Source: Oceanirhabdus sp. W0125-5
Lineage (GTDB): Bacteria; Bacillota; Clostridia; Clostridiales; Clostridiaceae
Assembly (NCBI RefSeq): GCF_027938815.1
Contig: NZ_CP115913.1
Location: forward strand, 3,382,001-3,446,000
Direction: 5' to 3'
Length of the DNA: 64,000 bases
Shown: positions 18,601 through 26,868 of the stretch, piece after piece
Position numbering within the stretch: position 1 is the first letter of the stretch
Layout: every line of letters starts with the position of its first letter
Translations under genes and position numbers: made by a program
The notes under the pieces: model-generated
Told to the model about the DNA's origin: nothing
Databases searched by the model: none
The model's input: the letters and a program-made list of their open reading frames with translations, nothing else

Positions 18601-19278
18601 TCACTGTTTTCTATCAACAAGATCACGACATATTCCAGATATGAAAGCTACTATTAGAAGTATAAAACCACTTCCTAAACTTGATAGCATTACTAAAGAT
18701 ACTATATCTGTATCTTGAATGCTAGGTACATATCCAAATACAGCTATTTCAAGAGCAAAAAACACTAATACAGAGCTACTAAGAAGCAATCCTAACCAGA
18801 GTTTTGATAAGGATACTTTTGCAGAACTCGATATTACCTTATCCCACCATGACAACGGTTTGGTTATTCTGGTGGCAAATATCCAGATGACAGTAAAAAA
18901 CACTGCTTGCCCGACGCCGCCACCTACTAACAAAAGTACAATGAACAGCATCAACAAAATATGAGGGCTATTCTTCTTATCCATGAATTTAACTGACCAT
19001 ATTATTATGATCAAGCTCGTGAAAATGGCTACCAATCCTGTAATAAGATAGTTAGGAATTATTGTAAAAGCTGGTTCATTGCCATATACCCAGAATTTGT
19101 GTGCTTCTCCTATAGCGTGAATCATAAGACCCTCGGTTTTTACGTTACCTTGAAGGATTTCAAATAATCCATGCACCATACCGCTGATGCTAAGTATTAC
19201 ACCGAATACTGAGACATTAACCCTAATGGATTTATTATGGTAACTTTCTTTCTCTTTGCTCTTATTGAGCTCTTTCAT
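18601..19278 (-). CDS. Multi-spanning membrane protein paired with a TetR regulator
   Basis: A membrane protein of about 225 residues with roughly six hydrophobic segments (VFGVILSISGMVHGLFEIL, LITGLVAIFTSLIIIIW, ILLMLFIVLLLVGGGVG, WLGLLLSSSVLVFFALEIAV, LVMLSSLGSGFILLIVAFI) and a charged N-terminus. I do not recognise a named family. An earlier ATG at 19287 directly abuts AGGAGG, so the ATG at 19278 is the better start. It lies 16 bases behind the TetR gene and is probably its target; both are likely controlled by the palindromes at 19895. Confidence 0.8.
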   Translation of the reverse strand: MKELNKSKEKESYHNKSIRVNVSVFGVILSISGMVHGLFEILQGNVKTEGLMIHAIGEAHKFWVYGNEPAFTIIPNYLITGLVAIFTSLIIIIWSVKFMDKKNSPHILLMLFIVLLLVGGGVGQAVFFTVIWIFATRITKPLSWWDKVISSSAKVSLSKLWLGLLLSSSVLVFFALEIAVFGYVPSIQDTDIVSLVMLSSLGSGFILLIVAFISGICRDLVDRKQ

Positions 19279-19294
19279 CAATCCCATCCTCCTT

Positions 19295-19855
19295 CTATTT
19301 TCCTAAAACACTTTCAATCATCTTGACAATAGTTTCATCACGCTTGATCTTTTCAAAGAAATCAGTATCCAAATATTTGCCATACAGGTCAGGATACATG
19401 ACTATTTGATGAAATGGTATCATTAGCTGCATGGCCACTACCTTTAGTTCAATCGGATTGTAGCTATTGTATATTTCTTTCAGAAATGGCATTATCAAAT
19501 CCATTGAATTCATATAACCATTCCTCATTTCAGCTTCAACTGCTAATTTAAAGAATTTATTGTACTTAAAGCTTAAATCAGCCGTTGATATTAGAAGCCT
19601 TATCAATTGTTCATACGCAGAATCATCGCTACTCATAACAGAAATCTGACTTGTTATGGACTCCATCTTGTGGCTTACTGCCTGATTTATCAGATTTTCC
19701 TTTGATTGATAATAGTAGTTAATCATCGCCAGGTTCACTCCTGCTTTCTCAGTAATCCTTCGCGATGTTATTTCTTCTATATGCTCAACTTCATCAATCA
19801 ACTTAAGTACTGCATCTAAAATTATTTCTTTTGCATTTGTTTTTTTTGAGTTCAT
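19295..19855 (-). CDS. TetR-family transcriptional regulator
   Basis: A 186-residue repressor. The N-terminal helix-turn-helix reads SRRITEKAGVNLAMINYYYQSKENLI, typical of TetR with its YYYxSKE end. The C-terminal ligand domain is unspecific. GAGGTAAG precedes the ATG. It is followed by the membrane protein gene in the same direction. Three near-identical palindromes just upstream are the likely operators, so it probably represses itself and the membrane protein until an unknown ligand binds. Confidence 0.92.
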   Translation of the reverse strand: MNSKKTNAKEIILDAVLKLIDEVEHIEEITSRRITEKAGVNLAMINYYYQSKENLINQAVSHKMESITSQISVMSSDDSAYEQLIRLLISTADLSFKYNKFFKLAVEAEMRNGYMNSMDLIMPFLKEIYNSYNPIELKVVAMQLMIPFHQIVMYPDLYGKYLDTDFFEKIKRDETIVKMIESVLGK

Positions 19856-19894
19856 TTTACTTACCTCACAATGTCTATGATATTAGATAATATT

Positions 19895-19928
19895 AAACAT
19901 GTTTTAAACAATGTTTTAAACAATGTTT
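19895..19928. promoter_or_regulatory. Three tandem palindromes, probable TetR operators
   Basis: AAACATGTTT (19895-19904) is followed by two copies of AAACAATGTTT (19906-19916 and 19918-19928), spaced 11-12 bases, about one helix turn, and ending about 40 bases upstream of the TetR ATG. Confidence 0.65.
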
Positions 19929-19929
19929 A

Positions 19930-20306
19930 ACTTTACTATACATCTATTTTCCTGTATTGTCTACGGAAACATGTATCACAATTTAGTTTTGCCATACTAC
20001 TCATAAAACCGATATCCCACGACTTGATGTTATCTACATATCTAAGCAAATTGGAAGCGTTCCATTAGAGCTTCTAAAAAAAATAACTTCTATTAGAAAA
20101 TTCAACTTCCCTATACTCTGTTTGCTCATTATCCTATAAAATTCGTCAAAATATAAAAAATGCGTATAGTTTCTGAAGATATTACAGAGATACGCAGGGA
20201 TACTGAAAATATAAGATATACTATGTTAGCTTCCTTTTTTGGTTACACAGTCATAAAATCACCGATAACCTTGTGGATATGCTAATCAAATTACTTAATT
20301 TTCCTG
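19930..20306. other. Non-coding flank left of the IS21 element
   Basis: No intact gene. A short open stretch at 20160-20286 (MRIVSEDITEIRRDTEN, then stop after 41 codons) has no ribosome site and no recognised family; it may be a relic. Confidence 0.4.
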
Positions 20307-20311
20307 GTTCT
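20307..20311. repeat. Left copy of IS21 target-site duplication
   Basis: GTTCT directly before the left end; the same five bases stand at 22463-22467 directly after the right end. Confidence 0.75.
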
Positions 20312-20354
20312 TGTAAATTATATAATCAAATTAGCCAAAAATTATAATCTCAAA
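20312..20354 (+). repeat. IS21 left terminal inverted repeat
   Basis: Starts TGTAAAT and ends AATTATAATCTCAAA; pairs with the right end. Confidence 0.8.
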
Positions 20355-20412
20355 CTACACAAATTTGTACATTTTTTAGTATAATATTTCAAAAAAAGTT
20401 AGGAGAAATATT

Positions 20413-21630
20413 ATGAGAAAAGATGTGTCAAATCAAATAAATTTAATAAGAGAGGAGATAGATTTATTGAATAAAAGCGAATTAGCTAGACGATTTAATT
20501 GCGATAGAAGAACAATCGATAAGTACTTAACAGAATCAAATAGTTCTACAAGAAAACCTAGAGTTATTAATGGGAAACTTGATGATTATAAAGAAATAGT
20601 TAAAGATAAAGCTGATAACTATGGATCTACTTCAATGGCTATATTCAAATTTATACAGAAAAAAGGCTATACAGGAGGATACCAAACAGTAAATAGTTTT
20701 GTGAAAAAACATAGAAAATCACAGGTGAAAAAAGCAACAATAAGGTTTGATACAAGTCCAGGACTTCAAGCTCAAGTAGATTGGAAAGAAAGTATAAAAA
20801 TGATTAATAAGGAAGGTGAAGTATTTGAAGTAAATATATTTTTGATGGTTCTAGGATATTCAAGACTAAAATATTTGAAATTAACAATGGATAGAACTCA
20901 AAAAACTCTGTTTGAATGTTTATTTGAAGCTTTTAGATATTATCAAGGGATACCTAAAGAAATACTTTTCGATAATATGTCCACGGTAGTGGATAGGAAT
21001 ACTACTTCTTTTAAAAATGTATCCATAAATAAAAATTTCAAATACTTCTCTATGGATGCTGGGTTTGATGTAATCACATGTAGACCATATAGGCCTCAAA
21101 CTAAAGGTAAAGTAGAAACTCTAGCGAAGCTAGTGGACAGGCTAACGCCTTTTAATGAAGAATTCAATACATTTGAAGATTTAGAGAAGATAGTAGAATC
21201 ATTTAATCATGATATTAATAGTGAAATTTCACAAGCAACGAACGAGGTACCATTTATAAGATTTGAAAAAGAAAAAGAGTATTTAAACCCGTTACCTACA
21301 ATGGATATCCTTCTATCATATTTCCACCACGAAAAAGAATATAAGGTATCTAATGAATCCATGATTAGATATAAAGGTAAAAAATACTCCGTTCCAACCT
21401 GTTATATAGGTTGTTATTTAACCGTTTCAGAAATAGAATCTGAACTTTATATTTATTATACTAAAGATTTAGTTGCTTGTCATAAGATATCCGATAAAAC
21501 TTTTCACTATAAAAAAGATCATGCAAAAGAAATACTACTTTCAAATGCTCTGAGCCATTATGCAGAAGATGATGTAGAACTTTTTATTGAAGAAAACTTA
21601 AAGAATATGGATATTTTTTTAGAGGAGTGA
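20413..21630 (+). CDS. istA: IS21-family transposase IstA
   Basis: A 405-residue DDE transposase. An N-terminal helix-turn-helix (NKSELARRFNCDRRTIDKYL) precedes the rve integrase core, with the catalytic acids in AQVDWKE, ILFDNMS and TKGKVETL. The C-terminal part (KKYSVPTCYIGCYL) is typical of IstA. AGGAGAAAT precedes the ATG. istB starts 4 bases after the stop. No frameshift or early stop is seen. Confidence 0.95.
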   Translation: MRKDVSNQINLIREEIDLLNKSELARRFNCDRRTIDKYLTESNSSTRKPRVINGKLDDYKEIVKDKADNYGSTSMAIFKFIQKKGYTGGYQTVNSFVKKHRKSQVKKATIRFDTSPGLQAQVDWKESIKMINKEGEVFEVNIFLMVLGYSRLKYLKLTMDRTQKTLFECLFEAFRYYQGIPKEILFDNMSTVVDRNTTSFKNVSINKNFKYFSMDAGFDVITCRPYRPQTKGKVETLAKLVDRLTPFNEEFNTFEDLEKIVESFNHDINSEISQATNEVPFIRFEKEKEYLNPLPTMDILLSYFHHEKEYKVSNESMIRYKGKKYSVPTCYIGCYLTVSEIESELYIYYTKDLVACHKISDKTFHYKKDHAKEILLSNALSHYAEDDVELFIEENLKNMDIFLEE

Positions 21631-21634
21631 TTAA

Positions 21635-22402
21635 ATGAGTAATTATAACAAACTACTTAATAACCTTGAAACACTGAAATTAGAGAAATTTAGAAGTTTT
21701 CTGCCAAACTTCTTAGATGAAATAACTAATAAGGATCTTACATTTATTGATGCTTTATTAGCATTGACAGAGAAAGAATTAGAATTTAGAAATGAGAGAG
21801 CTTCAAGGATTCAGATAGCTGTATCTGCATTTCCTTTTGAAAAAACTTTGTCAGATTTTGATTTCGATTTTCAACCTTCAATAAACAAAACTCAAATATT
21901 AGATTTAGAGAGTTTAAGGTTCATTGAAAATAAAGAAAACATACTATTCTTTGGTTCTTCAGGGGTTGGAAAAACTCACTTAGCTGTAGCACTTGGTGTT
22001 GCTGCAGCTAAGAAAAGACATTTAACTTATTTTATATCATGTCATGATTTAATTATGCAGCTCAACAAAGCTCATGCGGAGAATAGATTAGAAACAAAAT
22101 TAAAACACTATGCAAAGTACAAGTTATTAATTATTGATGAAATAGGTTATCTACCAATTGATAAACAAGGTGCTAACCTATTGTTTCAATTAATAAATAA
22201 GAGATACGAGAAAAATTCAACTATTATAACTACCAATCAACCTTTTAGTAAATGGGGTGAAGTTTTTTCAGATATTACACTTGCTAACGCAATATTGGAT
22301 AGACTGATTCATCATTCAAGTATTGTTAAAATCACTGGACCATCCTATAGATTAAAAGGAAAGATAGAGGTAATGGAAAGTAAGAAAATCAAAAATCAAT
22401 AA
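21635..22402 (+). CDS. istB: IS21-family helper ATPase IstB
   Basis: A 255-residue AAA+ ATPase related to DnaC that selects target DNA and stimulates IstA. Walker A is GSSGVGKTHLA and Walker B is LLIIDEIGYLP. It has the N-terminal IstB helical region (LRSF-like LEKFRSFLPNFLDE). It is translated right after istA inside the inverted repeats. Confidence 0.95.
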   Translation: MSNYNKLLNNLETLKLEKFRSFLPNFLDEITNKDLTFIDALLALTEKELEFRNERASRIQIAVSAFPFEKTLSDFDFDFQPSINKTQILDLESLRFIENKENILFFGSSGVGKTHLAVALGVAAAKKRHLTYFISCHDLIMQLNKAHAENRLETKLKHYAKYKLLIIDEIGYLPIDKQGANLLFQLINKRYEKNSTIITTNQPFSKWGEVFSDITLANAILDRLIHHSSIVKITGPSYRLKGKIEVMESKKIKNQ

Positions 22403-22419
22403 TTATAATAATTGTACAT

Positions 22420-22462
22420 TTTGAGATTATAATTTTTGTGCATTTTGGGATTGACATTTACA
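22420..22462 (-). repeat. IS21 right terminal inverted repeat
   Basis: The complement starts TGTAAATGTCAATCCC and contains the same 18 bases as the left end. GTTCT follows at 22463-22467. Confidence 0.8.
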
Positions 22463-22605
22463 GTTCTGAAGTAGTGCCTAACGGATGTATGGAAAGTTGA
22501 TTGGAAGGTAGTGATTGTCACAGATATTACCCCTAATAACATGTATCACTATTGGTTCATAATATATAACTATACTAAGAAAATAAATTTGATTGGAGTG
22601 ATACT

Positions 22606-23067
22606 ATGGATTTTGAAAAACTCTTTGAATATTTCAAATCAATGAGTACCAAGAGCTTTGTAATATATATCATTATTATTTCTGCTCTTATAACAAACGG
22701 AATTTTAGTTATATATCTATCTGAAAATGACTTATTTATGAATTTAGATACTATTAAATTGATACTTCTCTCAATAAGTATCACCCTTCCACAAGTAATT
22801 ATTTATTCACTTACAATATTTTTTATATGGGTTCTATCACATAAGATCAAAATTAATGAAATTGATGAGAATTCCTTAAAAATGATAATTGTAACTGGGT
22901 GTATTATAACAACTGTTCTTCAGGCTGGTTCCCTACTCTTTTCATTGACTTTTAGTCTTGAATTAGAACATCATCTGCTTATCCTTACTATACCTGTGTT
23001 ATGTATACTATTCTTTATATACGTTATAAATATAGTTAGAAATAAGATAAAGAATAAGAAAAAGTAG
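22606..23067 (+). CDS. Small four-helix membrane protein, unrecognised
   Basis: A 153-residue protein with about four predicted membrane segments (SFVIYIIIISALITNGILVI, LPQVIIYSLTIFFIWVL, MIIVTGCIITTVLQAGSLLF, LLILTIPVLCILFFIYVINI) and a lysine-rich C-terminus expected inside the cell. I do not know the family. GGAGTG precedes the ATG and a strong terminator overlaps the stop. It sits just after the IS21 copy. Confidence 0.75.
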   Translation: MDFEKLFEYFKSMSTKSFVIYIIIISALITNGILVIYLSENDLFMNLDTIKLILLSISITLPQVIIYSLTIFFIWVLSHKIKINEIDENSLKMIIVTGCIITTVLQAGSLLFSLTFSLELEHHLLILTIPVLCILFFIYVINIVRNKIKNKKK

Positions 23068-23088
23068 CTCCTAAAGCTACTTTTTTTA
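23061..23088. terminator. Bidirectional terminator
   Basis: Stem AAAGTAGCT (23061-23069) with AGCTACTTT (23075-23083), followed by T-run, between convergent genes. Confidence 0.85.
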
Positions 23089-23091
23089 TAA

Positions 23092-23742
23092 TTAACTTAC
23101 TTTATTTTGCTTTTCAGTTATATCAAGCAACTCACTTATGTGAGATATTATATATGTTGGATTATGCTCTTTTAAACTCTCTACTGATAATGCAGTATAA
23201 TCTACAAGAGCTGTAGCAGCACCTGCATTGTTACCTGATAAAATGTCATTATGACTATCCCCTACCATTATAACTTCTTTAGGATTCAATCCTAGCTGCT
23301 CACAGGCATATAAGACTGGTTCTTCGTGAGGCTTATGCTTCTCTGTACTCTCAGGTGTAACTATAACATCCATAATATCATATAAATCAAATAACTTTAA
23401 TCCCCGCTCTGCTACTACCCTTCTCTTTGAAGTAACAATAGCAAGCTTGTACCCTTTTTCTTTCATAAATATTAGAGTATCTCTAACACCTTCATAAGAC
23501 TCAGCCAACTCATCATGTACTGTAACATTATACTTTTTATACTCATCAACTAAGAATTCCACATTATCTTTAGTATATTTTTGAAATGTTGCACTAAGAG
23601 GCTCACCAAAACACTTAACTATTTCACTCTCTTCTACTTCCAATTCCATATGTGTTTTAAATATATGTTTAAATGTATGCAAGATAAGATTATTTGTATT
23701 AATCAATGTTCCATCTAGATCAAATAAAAAGCCTTTTATCAT
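23092..23742 (-). CDS. HAD-superfamily hydrolase, PpaX/phosphoglycolate-phosphatase-like
   Basis: A 216-residue haloacid-dehalogenase phosphatase with a helical cap. Motif I is FDLDGTLINT, motif II the Thr/Ser in AIVTSKRR, motif III Lys in EKHKPHEEP, and motif IV GDSHNDILSGNNAG. The small-molecule type is close to PpaX (pyrophosphatase) and Gph; sequence alone cannot choose the substrate. AGGAAAAT precedes the ATG. Confidence 0.88.
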   Translation of the reverse strand: MIKGFLFDLDGTLINTNNLILHTFKHIFKTHMELEVEESEIVKCFGEPLSATFQKYTKDNVEFLVDEYKKYNVTVHDELAESYEGVRDTLIFMKEKGYKLAIVTSKRRVVAERGLKLFDLYDIMDVIVTPESTEKHKPHEEPVLYACEQLGLNPKEVIMVGDSHNDILSGNNAGAATALVDYTALSVESLKEHNPTYIISHISELLDITEKQNKVS

Positions 23743-23799
23743 TTATTTTCCTCCAATACTCATTTGAATATATGTTTCAATCTATTTTATCAGAAATTA

Positions 23800-23919
23800 C
23801 TAAAATAGTCCAAACATCTTGAATCCTATAAGCATAATTGCAGCATCTCCGAACATATGAACTATCCATGGATTAATAAAGTTTTTCGATTTAATACTCA
23901 ACCAGTTGAATATTACTCC
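23800..23919 (-). pseudogene. 3' fragment of a CPBP-family membrane protease gene, cut by the IS605-type element
   Basis: On the minus strand 39 codons remain in frame up to a TAG at 23800: they read GVIFNWLSIKSKNFINPW, then IVHMFGDAAIMLIG and GFKMFGLF. This matches the last motif of CPBP (CAAX-protease-like) intramembrane proteases, with the conserved His and Asp in HMFGD. The frame runs straight into the right end of the transposon at about 23920. The 5' part is not found beyond the other end of the element, so it was deleted or lost. Confidence 0.7.
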
Positions 23920-23920
23920 C

Positions 23921-24050
23921 GGTGAACTACCCTCCACTTACTTCATTGAAGTGGGGGCTTCTTGGTCAATACTCCCAATGGAGCAAGTTTACCCAAGCTT
24001 ACAAGGTCGCACCGACCTTAGTTATTACCAAAACTATATAGCTAGTTTCA
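23921..24050 (-). ncRNA. Predicted right-end (omega) RNA of TnpB
   Basis: In this family the RNA that guides TnpB overlaps the 3' end of tnpB and the right end of the element. The right-end hairpin (stem CCCACTT/AAGTGG, 23931-23957) is present, and the guide would begin just past 23921 into the CPBP fragment. Position follows from family knowledge, not from a measured transcript. Confidence 0.5.
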
Positions 24051-25131
24051 GTAGATTTTTACTTGCATTTATATCTCTATCATGCTTCGCATTACAGTTA
24101 GGACAAATCCACTCTCTGAGCCCTAAGTTTTTCACTTCTTTGTTTTTATAACCACATTCAGAACATAATTGACTACTAGCATAATTCGATGGTGCTATAA
24201 CTATCTTTTTGTCATTCCATTCTGCCTTATATTCTAACATTCTTCTAAACTCAAACCATGATACCTCACCTATTGCCTTTGATAGCTTATCATTCTTCAT
24301 CATATTCTTTACTTTTAAGTTTTCTATAACTATTGTTTGGTTTTCACAGATTAGTTTAGTAGATAACTTGTGTAAAAAATCTTTTCTTTGATTGGTAATC
24401 TTCTCATGGAGTCTTGCGACTTTTAATCTAGCTTTATATCTGTTATTACTTCCTTTTTTCTTTCTTGATAAGTCCTTTTGTAGTTTTTTAAGTCTTTTTT
24501 CTGATTTTCTTAACCATTTAGGATTGTCATATCTATCACCATTGGAGCATATAGCAAACTCTTTCAAGCCAACATCAACACCTATTTTATTTTCTACTTT
24601 TGGCAACTTTATATTTTCAGTATCAACCAATATTGAAACATAGTATTTATTACTTGGTGTTTTTGTTATAGTACAACTCTTTATTAATCCAGTGAATTGT
24701 CTATGCAATTTTATTTTAATCATAGATTTCAATTTAGGAATCTTAATATATCCATATTCAATACATACAGTTCCGTTTTGATTATTAGTTGTGTAACTGT
24801 GATAATTACTTTTCTTACTTTTGAACTTAGGAAATCCTACGGATTTATCCCTAAAGAAATTTTTATAAGCTTTATTCAAGTTTAATTGGGCATTGGCTAA
24901 AGCTAAACTATCAACTTCTTTTAACCAAGGGAATTCTTTTTTATATTGTGCAGGAGTTGGATATTTCACTTTTTTTATGTCTAGATCTTTGTTTTCTTCA
25001 TAAGATTTTATCCTATCAGCTAACATTTTATTGTATATGAATCTAGTACAACCAAATGTTTTAGCCAAATATAATCTTTGCTCTGAATTAGGATAGATTC
25101 TATATTTATAAGCTTTTAACAACTCCCTCAC
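24034..25131 (-). CDS. tnpB: RNA-guided nuclease TnpB (IS200/IS605 family)
   Basis: A 365-residue TnpB with all RuvC acids visible: Asp in [10 protein letters not shown], Glu in IVIENLKV, and Asp in [10 protein letters not shown]. The zinc ribbon CSEC/CPNC lies between the last two, and the N-terminus ([13 protein letters not shown]) is standard. The protein looks catalytically intact. It starts at GTG 25131, two bases after the tnpA remnant's stop; GAGG is upstream. TnpB cuts DNA at sites matching its omega RNA guide beside a short motif, which helps the element persist. Confidence 0.95.
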   Translation of the reverse strand: MRELLKAYKYRIYPNSEQRLYLAKTFGCTRFIYNKMLADRIKSYEENKDLDIKKVKYPTPAQYKKEFPWLKEVDSLALANAQLNLNKAYKNFFRDKSVGFPKFKSKKSNYHSYTTNNQNGTVCIEYGYIKIPKLKSMIKIKLHRQFTGLIKSCTITKTPSNKYYVSILVDTENIKLPKVENKIGVDVGLKEFAICSNGDRYDNPKWLRKSEKRLKKLQKDLSRKKKGSNNRYKARLKVARLHEKITNQRKDFLHKLSTKLICENQTIVIENLKVKNMMKNDKLSKAIGEVSWFEFRRMLEYKAEWNDKKIVIAPSNYASSQLCSECGYKNKEVKNLGLREWICPNCNAKHDRDINASKNLLKLAI

Positions 25132-25132
25132 C

Positions 25133-25249
25133 TCACTTTTTACCTTGATTTTGAATATATTTCTTTATTACTTCTCTTCTATACTTTATAACTAATACAA
25201 GATGATAATGCAATAAGAACACTGAATGATTATTTGTATCTAATTTCAT
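25133..25249 (-). pseudogene. Truncated tnpA (Y1 transposase) remnant
   Basis: ATG 25249 opens 38 codons beginning MKLDTNNHSVFLLHYHLVLV, then [11 protein letters not shown] and a TGA at 25133. This is the start of an IS200-type TnpA, but the HUH and catalytic Tyr regions are missing: about 100 codons have been deleted. The element can therefore move only if another copy supplies TnpA. Confidence 0.8.
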
Positions 25250-25329
25250 AATTATCACCCATTTCTATTATTAACTACTGATTATATTTTAATGCAAAAA
25301 TAATAGAATCAAGTTATTTTTACACATTC

Positions 25330-25370
25330 ATCTCTCACTTGTAGAAGATGGGAGACTTCTGCTAGTTACG
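25330..25370 (-). repeat. Left-end hairpin of the IS605-type element
   Basis: On the minus strand CATCT and AGATG pair around a TCTACAAGTGAG-type loop, preceded by GAAGTCTCC. This resembles left ends of clostridial IS605 relatives. Confidence 0.6.
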
Positions 25371-25409
25371 TTAAATTTTAATAAACTACATCACAAAATT
25401 AAGATAATA

Positions 25410-26324
25410 CTAACAGATCAACTCCTTTTTAATCCATCTCATTAACTCCATTCTCTTATCCAATCTACTAAAATCTTGAGATTTTGAACGAGATATTTCA
25501 AACAACGGACCTAAAACCCTGAAAATTGAAGCCTGAAGTAATAAAAGATAGAATTCTTGCTTATGATTTTTAGAATTATTTTGTTCATAATAATTATCTA
25601 AGTAACCGTTGATAACTTTCTTTTCAAACTTTTCTGCTCTCCACATGTAATTCCAGTATGTAAAATGAGCAAGTGAGTATAGTTCATTGTTTATTTCTGG
25701 AGAAAAGTCGATAATAGCACATATTTCTCTATTAGAAACAAGGAAATTGTCAGCACCTAAATCCGAATGGATTATTTGCTTATCCATGTTGTCTAGGAAT
25801 ATCTTATATTTACTTAATACTGATATACCACTCAATAGTTCTTCTTTAAATTTTGGTTCTATATTTAAATCACTTATACGTTTTGGAACTTCGTTGCATA
25901 CATAATCTAATGATTTAATTCTATCCCAATCATTTTCTATCTGAAATTCATTTTCTTCAATATGTATCTTTTTTAGTTCTTGATTGTATTTAAACATATA
26001 ATTAAGAGCCTTTAATTCAGTTTGATCATCAAATTCAGCAAGAGTCTCACCATTAATATACTCATATAACACAAGTCCAAAAGGAGTTATTAGCTCTTTA
26101 TACTTTGTTAATATTACTCTAGGTTGTTTAATACCACTTAAACTCACCAGCTTTTGAATATCATTATATATCTTGATTTCATTAGCTTTATTATTCACTT
26201 TTGCTATGTACTTTTCATTTTCTGTCTCTATGATAAAAGTATTTCCACTACCAAAGGTTGTTTTTTTTATATCAGTAATTAGTCCTATTTCATAATGCTC
26301 TTTCACTAAGTTCTTTATATCCAT
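25410..26324 (-). CDS. Phosphotransferase-family kinase-like protein (APH/choline-kinase fold)
   Basis: A 304-residue protein of the aminoglycoside/choline/homoserine kinase-like fold. The catalytic loop is QIIHSDLGADNFL (HxDxxxxN) and the metal-binding Asp is in AIIDFSPE. The N-terminal lobe has a glycine-rich loop (FGSGNTFII) and the ATP-binding Lys in KYIAKVNN. The family phosphorylates small hydroxylated molecules; no specific substrate can be assigned. GGGGAGG is upstream of the ATG. It is the first gene found beyond the left end of the IS605-type element. Confidence 0.85.
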   Translation of the reverse strand: MDIKNLVKEHYEIGLITDIKKTTFGSGNTFIIETENEKYIAKVNNKANEIKIYNDIQKLVSLSGIKQPRVILTKYKELITPFGLVLYEYINGETLAEFDDQTELKALNYMFKYNQELKKIHIEENEFQIENDWDRIKSLDYVCNEVPKRISDLNIEPKFKEELLSGISVLSKYKIFLDNMDKQIIHSDLGADNFLVSNREICAIIDFSPEINNELYSLAHFTYWNYMWRAEKFEKKVINGYLDNYYEQNNSKNHKQEFYLLLLQASIFRVLGPLFEISRSKSQDFSRLDKRMELMRWIKKELIC

Positions 26325-26346
26325 ATAACTCCTCCCCTCAAAATAA

Positions 26347-26373
26347 AAACGCTAAGTATTATACTTAGCGTTT
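26347..26373. terminator. Bidirectional terminator
   Basis: AAACGCTAAGTAT and its complement form a long stem between the phosphotransferase gene (starts upstream at 26324) and the end of the 26376-26657 gene. Confidence 0.8.
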
Positions 26374-26375
26374 AA

Positions 26376-26657
26376 TCACATTGCTTTTTTCTTTTTCTTA
26401 CCATAAACAATTTTTTTAATTGTTTCACAACTTAAAAAGTACATATCAGCTAGTTCACTTACTGATACTCCTTCTAAGTATAATTTATATATCTCTTCAT
26501 TACGTTCTTTTAATACTGTTTTTGTTCCACTCAGCTGTCCCCATTCAGCTTTTTTATTCTGCTTCTTAGGTACATAGATTAACTCTCCATTAATATATTT
26601 CTGTACCTCTGCCAAAAGGTGTGCTGGTAAAACATTTGCTCCATTTTTGCAGACCAA
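26376..26657 (-). CDS. CD3324-family helix-turn-helix protein
   Basis: A 93-residue protein resembling the clostridial CD3324 family. The first half, ANVLPAHLLAEVQKYINGEL followed by YVPK, is characteristic, and the second half is a helix-turn-helix resembling a resolvase or sigma region 4 (YKLYLEGVSVSELADMYFLSCETIKKIVYGK). It probably binds DNA; the targets are unknown. The start is TTG at 26657, 9 bases after AGGAGG. An overlapping 70-codon frame at 26590-26802 is not considered coding. Confidence 0.82.
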   Translation of the reverse strand: MVCKNGANVLPAHLLAEVQKYINGELIYVPKKQNKKAEWGQLSGTKTVLKERNEEIYKLYLEGVSVSELADMYFLSCETIKKIVYGKKKKKAM

Positions 26658-26868
26658 ATTGTGATACCTCCTGATTGATTATATTGAGTTCATAATTGTT
26701 GATTACATTTCTTAGTCTTATTAATCTCATAATAAATCTTCCCACCTTTCGTGTTTTTTTCAAATCTACTACCATTATAACCCAAATAAGTATACATTTC
26801 AATAAAAACTTTAAATAATCATGATATACTTCAATCTATTAGTCATTTTAGAAGCTATTTAATCTTAG

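Larger units (their letters stand above)
20312..22462 (+). mobile_element. Complete IS21-family insertion sequence
   Basis: A 2151-bp element with istA and istB in the classical order. The two ends align as 43-bp imperfect inverted repeats starting TGTAAAT, including an 18-bp perfect match (20337-20354 with 22420-22437). It is flanked by the direct repeat GTTCT, typical of IS21 duplications (4-8 bp). Both genes are intact, so it may be active and fairly recent. Confidence 0.9.
23921..25372 (-). mobile_element. IS200/IS605-type element with intact tnpB and truncated tnpA
   Basis: Between the left-end hairpin (about 25330-25356) and right-end hairpin (23931-23957) lie tnpB and a 38-codon remnant of tnpA. 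The end hairpins, absence of inverted repeats, and gene order fit the family. Exact ends are estimated: the right end is near ...GTTCACC (complement at 23921), the left end near 25370. Confidence 0.8.

Noticed and set aside
20160..20286. 41-codon frame MRIVSEDITEIRR... left of the IS21 element
   Set aside because: No ribosome site, no recognisable family, and followed by a stop; kept only as a possible relic.
24209..24885. Several plus-strand frames of 60-83 codons across tnpB
   Set aside because: They are antisense shadows of tnpB without ribosome sites.
26590..26802. 70-codon minus-strand frame overlapping the CD3324-family gene
   Set aside because: It overlaps a recognised gene in another frame, has no ribosome site, and its translation shows no family resemblance.
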